Positions 43,605 to 52,039 of a stretch of 64,000 nt of DNA are shown here, in pieces; position 1 is the first letter of the stretch, and each line of letters begins with the position of its first letter. The stretch is from Pseudomonadales bacterium (GTDB lineage: Bacteria; Pseudomonadota; Gammaproteobacteria; Pseudomonadales; Azotimanducaceae): positions 1,364,001-1,428,000 of the forward strand of contig WLWP01000001.1 in NCBI GenBank assembly GCA_012103505.1, read 5' to 3'. The notes below the pieces were generated by a model. It saw nothing but the letters and a program-made list of their open reading frames with translations, did not search any database and was not told the DNA's origin. The position numbers and the translations under genes were made by a program.

Positions 43605-44939
43605 CTAAGCCTTCGTGAACTCAAGGTTGAGAGCCAGAGTTCCCAGCATTATCCCGGGTTGGTGCAAGAAGTCGTTCTTCTTGGCATAGGTAAACGAGTC
43701 AATTCGATCCAACAGAGTCTGCCACGCAGTTGTTTGCTCGAGGCGGGACAAATGAGCTCCAGGGCAGACCCGCGCACCTTGTGAGAAAGTGAGGTGACGG
43801 GTGACGGCTTTTCGATCGAGCTGGAGCTCAAGCGGACACTCCCACTCGTCCGGATCCAAATTTGCCGCTGCCCAACGAAGATGCAAGAGGGAACCTTTCG
43901 GCACCGTCACACCTTGGAATACCTCATCCTGGCTGGTCATGCGGGTGGACAACCCTTGCGTGGGTGCTCTGAGGCGCATGCCCTCTTCCGTAAAAGATCT
44001 GATCTTTGTTCGATCTGCTTTTAACTCACTCCAAGCTGTGGGGTTATCAACAAGTAACTGCACTTGCTCGGCGAGCGCGTATTGCGTTGTCTCGAGACCA
44101 CCAATCACCATCGCATATACGATTCCGTTGATTTCCAAGTCCGAGAGCTTCCGTTTTAAGGGTGAATACTCGACCTCGGTAAGGAAAGAGATCATGTCTT
44201 CAGTCGGATGCTTGCGTTTGCTCAGGATAAGCTCATGGGTGTAGCGCTTGAACTCATCGAGAATTTCAAATTGGGTCTCAACTTCTTCCGGCGGCAGTTT
44301 GTGGGTTGGACCTGACCCGTAGACAAAGGGTTTAACGCAGCCATCACCAAAGTATTTCAGCAGCTTCAAGTCAGAAAGCGGCCACCCCAGGATGTTCGCC
44401 ATGACCATTTGTGGCATCGGTTGGGCGAACTCGGAAACGAACTCCACAGCGCCTTGATCAAGCCAGCGTTCAATCAACTCGTCGGCTACATTTTGAATCA
44501 TTGCCGCATTGCGCGACGCGCCCGGCCCCACCCAAGGGTCTGTTAGCTCCTGCCGATGCGTGCGCCACATTTCCTGGTTCGGTCGCAGCGTCGCCATGGA
44601 GGCAACCATAACGTTGACATTTGGTACCTCGCTGAGATCCTCGCCGCTTTCAACGAGCTGTCGAACGAAACCAGTGCTTGGCAATAGAAAGCGGTCCTGA
44701 TCTCGGACAACGGCGGCTATATCCTCATGCTTTGTCAGCACATAGGCGTCGGTACCTGGCGCCATCCCTTCGCCCGGGAGACGATGAACCGGCGCTTGGG
44801 AATGTAGGATTTCATAGGATTCGTACCAGTGTTCTTGGGCGCCCGCTCCGAACAGATCAACATCATCAAGACCAACTGGACAACGCATCTCACTCAGCTC
44901 GTGATTCGGCGCTTTGCCTGGTGTCGCGTCTTCTGCCAT
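43605..44939 (-). CDS. Cytochrome P450
   Basis: A 444-aa soluble P450. I-helix region GGLETTQYA, ExxR as EGMRLRAP, and haem motif FSQGARVCPG with the axial Cys are all present. The ATG follows GGGAGGAG at nine bases. It likely hydroxylates a hydrophobic substrate such as a terpenoid, alkyl or steroid acid; specificity is not readable. It is convergent with the broken P450 and divergent from the SDR operon starting at 45118. Confidence 0.94.
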   Translation of the reverse strand: MAEDATPGKAPNHELSEMRCPVGLDDVDLFGAGAQEHWYESYEILHSQAPVHRLPGEGMAPGTDAYVLTKHEDIAAVVRDQDRFLLPSTGFVRQLVESGEDLSEVPNVNVMVASMATLRPNQEMWRTHRQELTDPWVGPGASRNAAMIQNVADELIERWLDQGAVEFVSEFAQPMPQMVMANILGWPLSDLKLLKYFGDGCVKPFVYGSGPTHKLPPEEVETQFEILDEFKRYTHELILSKRKHPTEDMISFLTEVEYSPLKRKLSDLEINGIVYAMVIGGLETTQYALAEQVQLLVDNPTAWSELKADRTKIRSFTEEGMRLRAPTQGLSTRMTSQDEVFQGVTVPKGSLLHLRWAAANLDPDEWECPLELQLDRKAVTRHLTFSQGARVCPGAHLSRLEQTTAWQTLLDRIDSFTYAKKNDFLHQPGIMLGTLALNLEFTKA

Positions 44940-45117
44940 TCGTATCTACTCCTCCCGCTTTTGATTGCGCATTTCTCACTTCGCACTTGCCGCTAGCATT
45001 CTCGCAACCAAGCAATTGCTCACCAGAGATCCCACTGCCCGAGTTAGAGCAGCCTTTTGATGGCCCACTCTGGTGTTTTGATTTAGGCTAACACCAATAT
45101 TTGGGGGAAGCTACGGC

Positions 45118-45984
45118 ATGGATTTATCCGGCAAAACTGCCATTGTTACTGGCGCAGCTGTGGGTTTAGGGCGTGCATACGCTCAAGCACTTGCTGACGT
45201 TGGTGTGAATCTCGCGGTCTGCGACCTACGCGACGAAGTGCACGATTTGGTGAATGAATTGGCAACACCAACCAAAGCATGGCAAGGCAACGTCGCCGAC
45301 CCAAATCATGTCAAAACTGTCGTGGATGGCGCTAAAGATCACTTCGGGCAGATAGACATCCTGATTAACAACGCCGGAGTTTGGGGTGGCAGTTTTGCCA
45401 AGGATAATCTCGATAAGTCTATCGAAGACTATGAACTCCTCATCGGTACCAACCTCAAGGGGGAATATCTGTTCGGTCGTGCCGTGATCCCAATTCTCAT
45501 CGAACAGAGACATGGCGGCGAAATCGTCAATATTGCCACCGATCACATGGTCACTTGCGGGGCACCATGGCAAGTCTGTCCATCTGCTAGCTCCTGCCCT
45601 TGGGGCGACAGCCCGCGCGCTACCGGCGGTGGCGACACGATGGATCTCTATGACGCTTCAAAGTGGGCGTTGAACGGCCTGCTCTATGGGTGGGCTAAGG
45701 CACTAGCTCCTCACGGCATACGTGTGAACCAATTTTGCATGGGCGCCACTGATAGCAACATGCTTCGGTCGTTCCACAACTTCAAGCCGTCGCCAGAAGA
45801 GGAGGCATCTTGGATGCGCGCTGAGGACAACGCCCGTGTTCTTATTGAGATGCTTGAGGAAGGTCCACAAGGACGGAACGCACAAAATATTAACTTCTGT
45901 GTCGGCAGGCCTGTCAAACTTGAGCCGCCACTGGAGCAAATTTATGTACGGCCACATCAGGTTCAACTGAGTAAGGAATCATGA
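45118..45984 (+). CDS. Short-chain dehydrogenase/reductase with a mid-chain insertion
   Basis: A 288-aa SDR: TGAAVGLG, NNAGVW, then Y-DAS-K (YDASKWALNGL). A Cys-rich insertion (CPSASSCPWGDSP, about residues 156-168) sits between the NIATDH segment and the active Tyr, and the residue at the catalytic Ser position is not clearly Ser (Thr is nearest). It is followed by a second SDR with a four-base overlap that shares the rare DxYxASKWALNG signature, so the two are close paralogs and perhaps a heteromer. Confidence 0.87.
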   Translation: MDLSGKTAIVTGAAVGLGRAYAQALADVGVNLAVCDLRDEVHDLVNELATPTKAWQGNVADPNHVKTVVDGAKDHFGQIDILINNAGVWGGSFAKDNLDKSIEDYELLIGTNLKGEYLFGRAVIPILIEQRHGGEIVNIATDHMVTCGAPWQVCPSASSCPWGDSPRATGGGDTMDLYDASKWALNGLLYGWAKALAPHGIRVNQFCMGATDSNMLRSFHNFKPSPEEEASWMRAEDNARVLIEMLEEGPQGRNAQNINFCVGRPVKLEPPLEQIYVRPHQVQLSKES

Positions 45985-46727
45985 GTAAAGTTGCCATTGT
46001 CAGTGGCGCCGCTCAGGGATTGGGACGAGCATTTGCCGAACGACTTGAAACAGAAGGCTACGCAGTTTTGCCTTTCGATATACGAGAGTCCGTGACTGAT
46101 TTCGCAAATGGTGTTGTGGCAAACGTTGCCGATCGCGAAGACATTGCAAGGGTCATAAGCGCTGCATGCAGCCTTGGCGAGATTGAAGTAGTCGTCAACA
46201 ATGCTGGAACGTGGCGACGTACACCTGTCGACTCAAGCTGGGAACAAGCGCTCGAGGATTGGGATTTCATAATGGACACTAACCTACAGGGTGTTCTCCT
46301 GCTCTCCCGCGCAGCCACACCCCACCTTATCGCCCACGGCACTGGGCATATCATAAATATCTCGACCTACTACGTACTGCCAGCCAAAAGCTCGGGGACT
46401 AACGGTCCAGAAACAGATTTGTACAACGCCTCCAAATGGGCTTTGAACGGGTTTACAGACGCCTGGGCTAAGACGCTTCGTGAACACAACATATCTGTTA
46501 ACGGCATGTGCATGGGTGCCACGGACACAGCTATGCTTCGTGGACTATTCCCGGACGGGCAACTGCCCCCTGATCTAGAAGGTAACCTCATTGCCGTGGA
46601 TGATCTTTCTCAACAACTTATAGATATCATCGCAAGTGGCCGAACTGGCGAGAACTTTGGCGCCTGGGTCGGGGAGACTGTTCAACTCGGTGACCTTCCG
46701 CCGCTACACAAACGCATAACAGGCTAG
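45981..46727 (+). CDS. Short-chain dehydrogenase/reductase, paralog of the preceding gene
   Basis: A 248-aa SDR: SGAAQGLG, NNAGTW, NISTYYVL (Ser candidate) and Y-NAS-K in YNASKWALNGF, then CMGATDTAMLRG. It shares the ASKWALNG and MGATD motifs with its neighbour but lacks the Cys-rich insertion. The start overlaps the neighbour by four bases, and the next SDR begins nine bases after its stop, preceded by GGAG. The substrate is unknown. Confidence 0.9.
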   Translation: MSKVAIVSGAAQGLGRAFAERLETEGYAVLPFDIRESVTDFANGVVANVADREDIARVISAACSLGEIEVVVNNAGTWRRTPVDSSWEQALEDWDFIMDTNLQGVLLLSRAATPHLIAHGTGHIINISTYYVLPAKSSGTNGPETDLYNASKWALNGFTDAWAKTLREHNISVNGMCMGATDTAMLRGLFPDGQLPPDLEGNLIAVDDLSQQLIDIIASGRTGENFGAWVGETVQLGDLPPLHKRITG

Positions 46728-46736
46728 GAGAACGAA

Positions 46737-47510
46737 GTGGGTTTGTACGAAGAATTCCGGCTGGATGGGCAGGTCGCGGTGGTTACCGGAGGGGGACGAG
46801 GAATCGGACGCGGCATTGCCTTGGGTCTAGCAGAATGCGGAGCTGACGTTGTCGTCATCGCGCGTCGTCAAGCAGACATCGATACCGTGGCTAAAGAAAT
46901 TGAGGCAAGAGGCCAACGCGGACTGGGTATATCTGCAGACGTTATGGATTGGGATCAGATCCCGGCTGCGCTGGATCGCGTCTTAGCTGAATTTGGACGT
47001 CTGGACATCATGGTCAACAACGCCGGTGGCAACCTCGACGGCAAGATTTACGCGCTACCTGACATTTCGATAGACAAGTTTGACGAACAACTGCACCTCA
47101 ACATGAAGACCAAGTTTTGGGGTGCACAACAAGCAGCCAAACGGATGACCGACGGCGGACGTATAATCAGCATTATTTCGATCGCTGCACACAAACCCTC
47201 CCCAGGATTTGGCGTTTATTCTGCTGCGAACATGGGCATGATAAGTATGACACGGACAATGGCGGTCGAACTCGCGCCGCGGGGCATAACAGTTAACTGT
47301 ATTGCCCCAGGGGTCGTCGTAACGGATATGTTGGTTAACACCATGAACATAAGTGCCGGTGATGCGAAGGAGATGTTCAGTAAACAGATTCCGCTGGGTC
47401 GCACCGGGACGCCAGAAGATTGTGCAGCAGCCGCGGTGTTCTTTGCTTCACCCGCCGCTCGCTGGATTACCGGTCAATTTATAGATGTCGCAGGAGGTCA
47501 GCCAAGCTAA
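46737..47510 (+). CDS. SDR-family protein with Lys-to-Asn change in the active site
   Basis: A 257-aa SDR starting at GTG with GGAG upstream: TGGGRGIG, NNAGG, Ser in IISIISIA and Tyr in the motif Y-S-A-A-N, where the canonical YxxxK Lys is Asn (codon AAC). The Lys normally binds the nicotinamide ribose and lowers the Tyr pKa, so oxidoreductase activity may be reduced or altered. The rest (AVELAPRGITVNCIAPG and WITGQFIDVAGG) is standard. Its stop overlaps the ThuA-like start by one base. Confidence 0.9.
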   Translation: MGLYEEFRLDGQVAVVTGGGRGIGRGIALGLAECGADVVVIARRQADIDTVAKEIEARGQRGLGISADVMDWDQIPAALDRVLAEFGRLDIMVNNAGGNLDGKIYALPDISIDKFDEQLHLNMKTKFWGAQQAAKRMTDGGRIISIISIAAHKPSPGFGVYSAANMGMISMTRTMAVELAPRGITVNCIAPGVVVTDMLVNTMNISAGDAKEMFSKQIPLGRTGTPEDCAAAAVFFASPAARWITGQFIDVAGGQPS

Positions 47511-48337
47511 TGTCCGACTTAAACGTGCTTGTTGTCAGCAAGGGTCACGCCTACGCACACGACTCTTTTCTCGATATGTTCACCGAGATGGTTGGTATAA
47601 CTACAACCTTGGTTGAACAACCTGCTGCTCAAGCTGTTCTTCAACCAGAGTTTGCAGCAGAATATGACGTGGTTTTCTTCTACGACATGTGCGGCATTCC
47701 CGGTGTCGGGTTAACTCATGACGGGGCAAACAATACCGGGATCCCACCTGAGCGCTACGTTCGAGCTATTGAAGGATTGCTTGATCGCGGTATTGGGTTG
47801 TTACTAGTTAATCATGCGACGGTTAGTTGGCCCATGTGGCCGCTTTGGCGAGAGATCCACGGTTCTTCTTTCATGTTGAGCAAAGGCGAGCTTAACGGTA
47901 AGACCGTACCGGGGTCTGGATACAGAGGCGGGCATGGCCCACTAGCAAACGCGACCATACCTCTGCACCCGGTGATCGAGCATCCAGTGTTAGAGGGATT
48001 GGCGTCAGGATTTAGCATTACTGATGAGCTCTACCTAAAAACGGATGATTATGGTCCCAAGGTCGTGCCGCTCATGCGCGGTGAGTACGATTTCAATCAA
48101 GAAAACTTCACCGCCCCACCCTTGGCTGCACCTGATGAACAGGCACACTGGCAGCATCCGCCGGGAAGTGACCTAATCGTGTGGCTGAACGCGTGCCGAA
48201 ACTCTCCTGTCGTGGTATCTGATGTGGGCGACAGTCCCTTGGCTTATGACGACCCAAACTACAGACGCTTGATCCAGAACGCTTGTAGATGGCTCGCGAG
48301 TGAGCCCGCCAAGTCCTGGGCGAAAGATCAAACTTAG
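47510..48337 (+). CDS. ThuA-like domain protein
   Basis: A 275-aa protein starting at the ATG at 47510, which overlaps the SDR stop by one base; AGGAGG is about 13 bases upstream. The fold is suggested by VLVVSKGHAYAHDSF, YDVVFFYDMCGIPG, GLLLVNHATVSWP and the C-terminal NAPR-like NACRWLASEP. It is the last gene of the four-gene SDR operon. The pairing of ThuA-like proteins with oxidoreductases recurs at 14503, but the function is unknown. Confidence 0.8.
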   Translation: MSDLNVLVVSKGHAYAHDSFLDMFTEMVGITTTLVEQPAAQAVLQPEFAAEYDVVFFYDMCGIPGVGLTHDGANNTGIPPERYVRAIEGLLDRGIGLLLVNHATVSWPMWPLWREIHGSSFMLSKGELNGKTVPGSGYRGGHGPLANATIPLHPVIEHPVLEGLASGFSITDELYLKTDDYGPKVVPLMRGEYDFNQENFTAPPLAAPDEQAHWQHPPGSDLIVWLNACRNSPVVVSDVGDSPLAYDDPNYRRLIQNACRWLASEPAKSWAKDQT

Positions 48338-49656
48338 CGTTGGCCAAATCTTACCGGCAATTGCCAACAGGTACGCATCTCGCCGATAGCTAGTGAAACG
48401 AGTTTTGGTCCGTCACCGTCACCGAGAATGAGATCCGGCGCCAGTTGCAACAACTTCATAGAGGCAGTTACCACAGTATCGCGCGTTAGGGCATATCGGG
48501 ATCGAGGTCGATCTTCGGGTACAGCCGGATAGATGGTGGGTTTTCCAAGACCAAACGCAATCCCAGATGCCAATCCATCCGCCCGATATTGGCCTCGAGG
48601 TTCACGCTGACAAAGGTCCATTCGATCGACCAGAAATCGTTCTGGATCTTGAAATATACGCGGATCCCGATTGGCTGCAGCGGCAGAACAAATCAGCAGA
48701 GACCCGGTAGGTATAAGTTTGCCAAATCGCTCGACCTCGTGTCTCGCGTAACGCTCTGCAAACAATGTGGGCGGCGAATGTCTGATGGTTTCTAGATAAG
48801 CAAGCCTCATCAACCTTTCATCGCTAGCTGCTTTTACAAGCTCGCCCGGGTGTGCAAGTAGCAGATACCAGAGATTGGCTAAGCCACCGTGCAGTGTCTC
48901 GTGATCGCGTTCGAGCAAGGTTGCGACGATGTCCTCAGCACATATATTGTCGATACCTGCTAGCGCACTGACAAGGTCTTGGCCAGGCGTTTCCGTGCGT
49001 TCTACGAGAAGTGGTCTAAAGTACTCGACAAGCGCGTCGATCGCTTCCTTGCCACTCTCCTGCAACTTCGGTTGCCACGAAATACCGCGCACCATCGTCC
49101 AATACCGTCGGCTGAACTGCTCACGATCATCAGTTGGGATCGCTAGCAGCTCATGCAACATTTCTTGCGCAAATCTTGCGGCAAAATCTGTTGCAAGATT
49201 TGCGCTGCCTTGCTCGACCATGGGCTTGATACAGTATTCGGCAACCTCCGGCGCAAGTGCATCCGTTAACGTCTCTTCTGCCTGCAGAAAAGATAACGAT
49301 TGGCTTAAGTCTCGGCCCAAGTGAGATAGGCCATAACGCCACGCGTTGGTTCGCGAAGTAAAATTTGCTTCATCAACAAAGACTGAGGTCACGTCGTCAT
49401 ATCGCGTGACCCAATAGTTGTTTGATAACCAATTGCGGTAGAAAGGGTAATTCTCTCGCAACACTGACAATGTCGGGTATGGATCTAATCGAAATTGATC
49501 GTTGATCAGTTGAACGGGCTTAATCTTCTCGGTACTTTCACCGACCCGTTCGCGCTGGTGCACCTCGTAAGTCCGAAAACCGCTACCATCGCCTTGCCGC
49601 TCTTGAATCACAACCCCATTTCGACCTGCAATCCCGGTGTTTTGAATTTCAGTCAC
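48334..49656 (-). CDS. Cytochrome P450 homolog lacking the haem cysteine
   Basis: A 440-aa P450-fold protein. ExxR is present (ETIR in YLETIRHSPP), as are SLLICSAAAANRDP and DPERF. In the haem-binding region FGxGxHxCxG reads FGLGKPTIYP, so the axial Cys is replaced by Ile375 and the following Gly by Pro. Haem-thiolate chemistry is therefore not expected. It starts at GTG, overlapping the stop of the canonical P450 by four bases, and shares NYWVTRYDD with it. Known Cys-less P450 homologs such as EryCII act as protein partners; a partner or chaperone role for the adjacent P450 is inferred. Confidence 0.85.
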   Translation of the reverse strand: MTEIQNTGIAGRNGVVIQERQGDGSGFRTYEVHQRERVGESTEKIKPVQLINDQFRLDPYPTLSVLRENYPFYRNWLSNNYWVTRYDDVTSVFVDEANFTSRTNAWRYGLSHLGRDLSQSLSFLQAEETLTDALAPEVAEYCIKPMVEQGSANLATDFAARFAQEMLHELLAIPTDDREQFSRRYWTMVRGISWQPKLQESGKEAIDALVEYFRPLLVERTETPGQDLVSALAGIDNICAEDIVATLLERDHETLHGGLANLWYLLLAHPGELVKAASDERLMRLAYLETIRHSPPTLFAERYARHEVERFGKLIPTGSLLICSAAAANRDPRIFQDPERFLVDRMDLCQREPRGQYRADGLASGIAFGLGKPTIYPAVPEDRPRSRYALTRDTVVTASMKLLQLAPDLILGDGDGPKLVSLAIGEMRTCWQLPVRFGQR

Positions 49657-51071
49657 GCTAATTGCCGGTCAAATTCGAGCCAGAGGGATCGAACGGATAC
49701 GATGCCCATCGGAGCACTGCTTAGATTGTCGATATCTTTCGGCATGAGGTCCTCACGAATGCGCACGTTCTTAAAATGCCGGGCAAGAATCTGTGAGCCG
49801 CTAACGGCTTCTTGGTGCGAAATCCATGCGCCTGGACAAAGATGCGGACCAACGCCAAACGCCATGTGATTGCACTTACCTTCTTTGCGATAACCCGAAC
49901 GCAACAATTTTCCGGTGTACAGATCCTCTCGAAAAATGTTGAAGGTCTCCGGTTCAGCAAAAATCCGCTCATCGTGGTTGGCTGAAAAATCAACCATCTG
50001 CATTAACGAACCGGCGGGGATGTGCACACCATGCATCTCGACATCAAACGTGTTTTGGCGTGGCTGACCACCAATGGAAGAGGAGTGTCGAAGCATCTCG
50101 TGGAAAGCTTTATCCCAATTGTCACCATCATCTAACACGGCTTGGAATTGGTCTGGGTGCCTGAGCAGAAGGCACCAGAGATTCATGATCGCACCCCGCG
50201 TTGTTTCTCCACCGCCACCAACAATCAAGGCGATGTTCGACGTGATCTCTTCAGTAGAGAGATAGCCACCATCAATTTTGGTCTCACACAACTTAGTGAT
50301 GATATCTTTGCCGATCGGATTGCCAGCCTCGTCGTAAAGAAACGTTGGTTCTTGTCGGCGCTGCGCGACGATTCCGGCAACGTAATCCTCCAGATGTTGT
50401 CTGGCCTCTAGACCCTGTTTGTGTGTGGTCGATCCTCCCAGGCCACTCATCATCGAGTTGTACCAATAGTAGAAGTCAGATTGCGCATCCTTTGGAAATC
50501 CCAAAACTTCACAAACTACGCGGATGGGGAATTCATCCGCGAAAACCTTACCTAATTCGATAGTCCTTTTGTTGCCTTCATCGATGACAAATTCCGATCC
50601 CGCTTGTTCATCCCAGCTTGAGATCATCTCCTGGGCAAGGCGCTCGATTGCCGGTACCCGTAACTTTAGGGACTTCCCGACGAGATGCTGGCCATAGAGA
50701 TTGCGTCTGCGACGATGTTCCACACCAGAAAGCTCGAGCTGAGTGTTGCCAAGCACACCACTCGAGCTACCTTTCGGTATTGTGTTAAAGCCTTCATCAT
50801 CAAAATAACACTCGGTGATATCCTCATATCTCGTCACCCAGTACGTGTTATGCAACTTGTCGTGAAACACTGGATAGTGATCGCGCAAAATCCTGTAGTA
50901 CGGATATGGATTGCGAAAAAACTCCGGGGAATCAAAAATCCGTGGATCGAAAAGTGGTACGCCGTCCGCCGTATGCCCCATGTCAACAGCTTCGCCAACC
51001 GGCATCAACGGGAAGGTCGAGTCACCCTCTGTCGAGACTTGCTCGGCAAGCTCGCTAAAAATGGAAACCAT
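49653..51071 (-). CDS. Cytochrome P450 (canonical partner in tandem)
   Basis: A 472-aa P450: NTYWVTRYEDITECYF near residue 92, I-helix GGGGETTRGA, E-x-x-R in EMLRHSSS and the full haem motif FGVGPHLCPG. It probably receives electrons from the divergently encoded ferredoxin at 51164. The gene is the first of a two-gene minus-strand operon; the second is the Cys-less homolog with a four-base overlap. The 92-base intergenic region between this gene and the ferredoxin gene should hold both promoters. Confidence 0.95.
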   Translation of the reverse strand: MVSIFSELAEQVSTEGDSTFPLMPVGEAVDMGHTADGVPLFDPRIFDSPEFFRNPYPYYRILRDHYPVFHDKLHNTYWVTRYEDITECYFDDEGFNTIPKGSSSGVLGNTQLELSGVEHRRRRNLYGQHLVGKSLKLRVPAIERLAQEMISSWDEQAGSEFVIDEGNKRTIELGKVFADEFPIRVVCEVLGFPKDAQSDFYYWYNSMMSGLGGSTTHKQGLEARQHLEDYVAGIVAQRRQEPTFLYDEAGNPIGKDIITKLCETKIDGGYLSTEEITSNIALIVGGGGETTRGAIMNLWCLLLRHPDQFQAVLDDGDNWDKAFHEMLRHSSSIGGQPRQNTFDVEMHGVHIPAGSLMQMVDFSANHDERIFAEPETFNIFREDLYTGKLLRSGYRKEGKCNHMAFGVGPHLCPGAWISHQEAVSGSQILARHFKNVRIREDLMPKDIDNLSSAPMGIVSVRSLWLEFDRQLA

Positions 51072-51163
51072 ACATCCCCCTGTATTCGAGTAGAGTCATT
51101 GTTGTACGCTTCGCCCGCAGTGCAAAGAATCACTCTACTCAAATTAAAGGGGCTGGGTAAACC

Positions 51164-51445
51164 ATGACATTCGTAATCGGGTCAGCTTGTATCGACGTGA
51201 TGGATCAATCGTGCATCGAGGTGTGTCCAGTAGACTGCATCTACGTGGAAGATGATGACCGCATGTGCTTTGTAGAACCCGACGAATGTATCGACTGCGC
51301 GGTCTGTGAAGCCGCTTGCCCTGTAGGGGCCATATTCCGTGACACTGACTTACCTTCAGATATTGCGGAGTTCGCCAATCTAAACAAGCTATGGTTTGAA
51401 GATAAGGATGCAACCCGCCGACGTGTTGACGCGCTCGCCGACTAA
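51164..51445 (+). CDS. Ferredoxin with two iron-sulfur clusters
   Basis: A 93-aa ferredoxin. C9, C17 and C21-PVD suit a [3Fe-4S] or [4Fe-4S] site, and C42-x2-C45-x2-C48-x3-C52-P is a typical [4Fe-4S] motif. The pattern is that of the 7Fe or 8Fe ferredoxins used as P450 electron donors. It is first in the operon ferredoxin-HEWGH-P450-Rieske-81 aa protein and is divergent from the tandem P450 operon. A ferredoxin reductase gene is not in this window. Confidence 0.93.
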   Translation: MTFVIGSACIDVMDQSCIEVCPVDCIYVEDDDRMCFVEPDECIDCAVCEAACPVGAIFRDTDLPSDIAEFANLNKLWFEDKDATRRRVDALAD

Positions 51446-51460
51446 TTTGGGTACCCCGCA

Positions 51461-52039
51461 ATGACGCCGAATTTCTTTGGCTGGTTTTGCCGTGATATTG
51501 CGATCCTCGTAACGGCCGGACTAGTACTAAGCGAACTTCACGCCTGGCAACAGAACACCACATCTGTCCCACTCGCCGTCAGCGCGAGCGTAGTGGGGTT
51601 CATCTTCACCTATGTACTCATCTACATAGCCCATGAATGGGGTCACTGGGTAGGTGCAAGACTGACTAGATCCGACATGCCTTTCGCGCCGTATCGAAGC
51701 CCTCTCATAGGCTACTTCGACCCTAGCAAGCACTCGACAGCTCAGTTTTTGTCACTAAGTTGGGGCGGTGTGCTCGCATACCTTGGCGCGAGTGGCGCAA
51801 CCGGATTCATCTTTTTCGGCGCACCCGGTCCGCTCACCGGCGGTATGGCCGTCGCGGGACTCGCTTTTACTGTGCAGTCTTTGGCGGTAGATTTACCGCA
51901 GATTATCAAGGTACATCGGCATGCCGATCCGCAGACAACAAATCAAGCAGGTACGATGCCAAACTTGATCTTAAAAAGAACCTGGCAAACTTGGCTTCCC
52001 TTGGCCGCAATCTTGCTCATCTGGAATCTAGCTCTATGA
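51461..52039 (+). CDS. Small HEWGH-motif membrane protein, paralog 2
   Basis: A 192-aa integral membrane protein with about five hydrophobic segments. H58-E-W-G-H62 (AHEWGHWVGARLT) lies at the end of the second segment, followed by FDPSKHSTAQFLSLSWGGVLA. These two blocks align with HEWGHFTGSKLT and FDMEQNSVSQFIGLSLGGILA in the protein at 17755. HExxH in the membrane suggests a zinc site as in M50-type proteases, but no LDG motif is evident. It sits 15 bases after the ferredoxin gene and overlaps the P450 start by four bases (ATGA), so it is made together with the oxidation system. Confidence 0.82.
   Translation: MTPNFFGWFCRDIAILVTAGLVLSELHAWQQNTTSVPLAVSASVVGFIFTYVLIYIAHEWGHWVGARLTRSDMPFAPYRSPLIGYFDPSKHSTAQFLSLSWGGVLAYLGASGATGFIFFGAPGPLTGGMAVAGLAFTVQSLAVDLPQIIKVHRHADPQTTNQAGTMPNLILKRTWQTWLPLAAILLIWNLAL

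Noticed and set aside
44678..45091. 137-aa plus-strand frame between the P450 and SDR genes
   Set aside because: Most of it is antisense to the P450 gene starting at 44939, and it has no recognisable domain or ribosome site; the residual region is the divergent promoter area.
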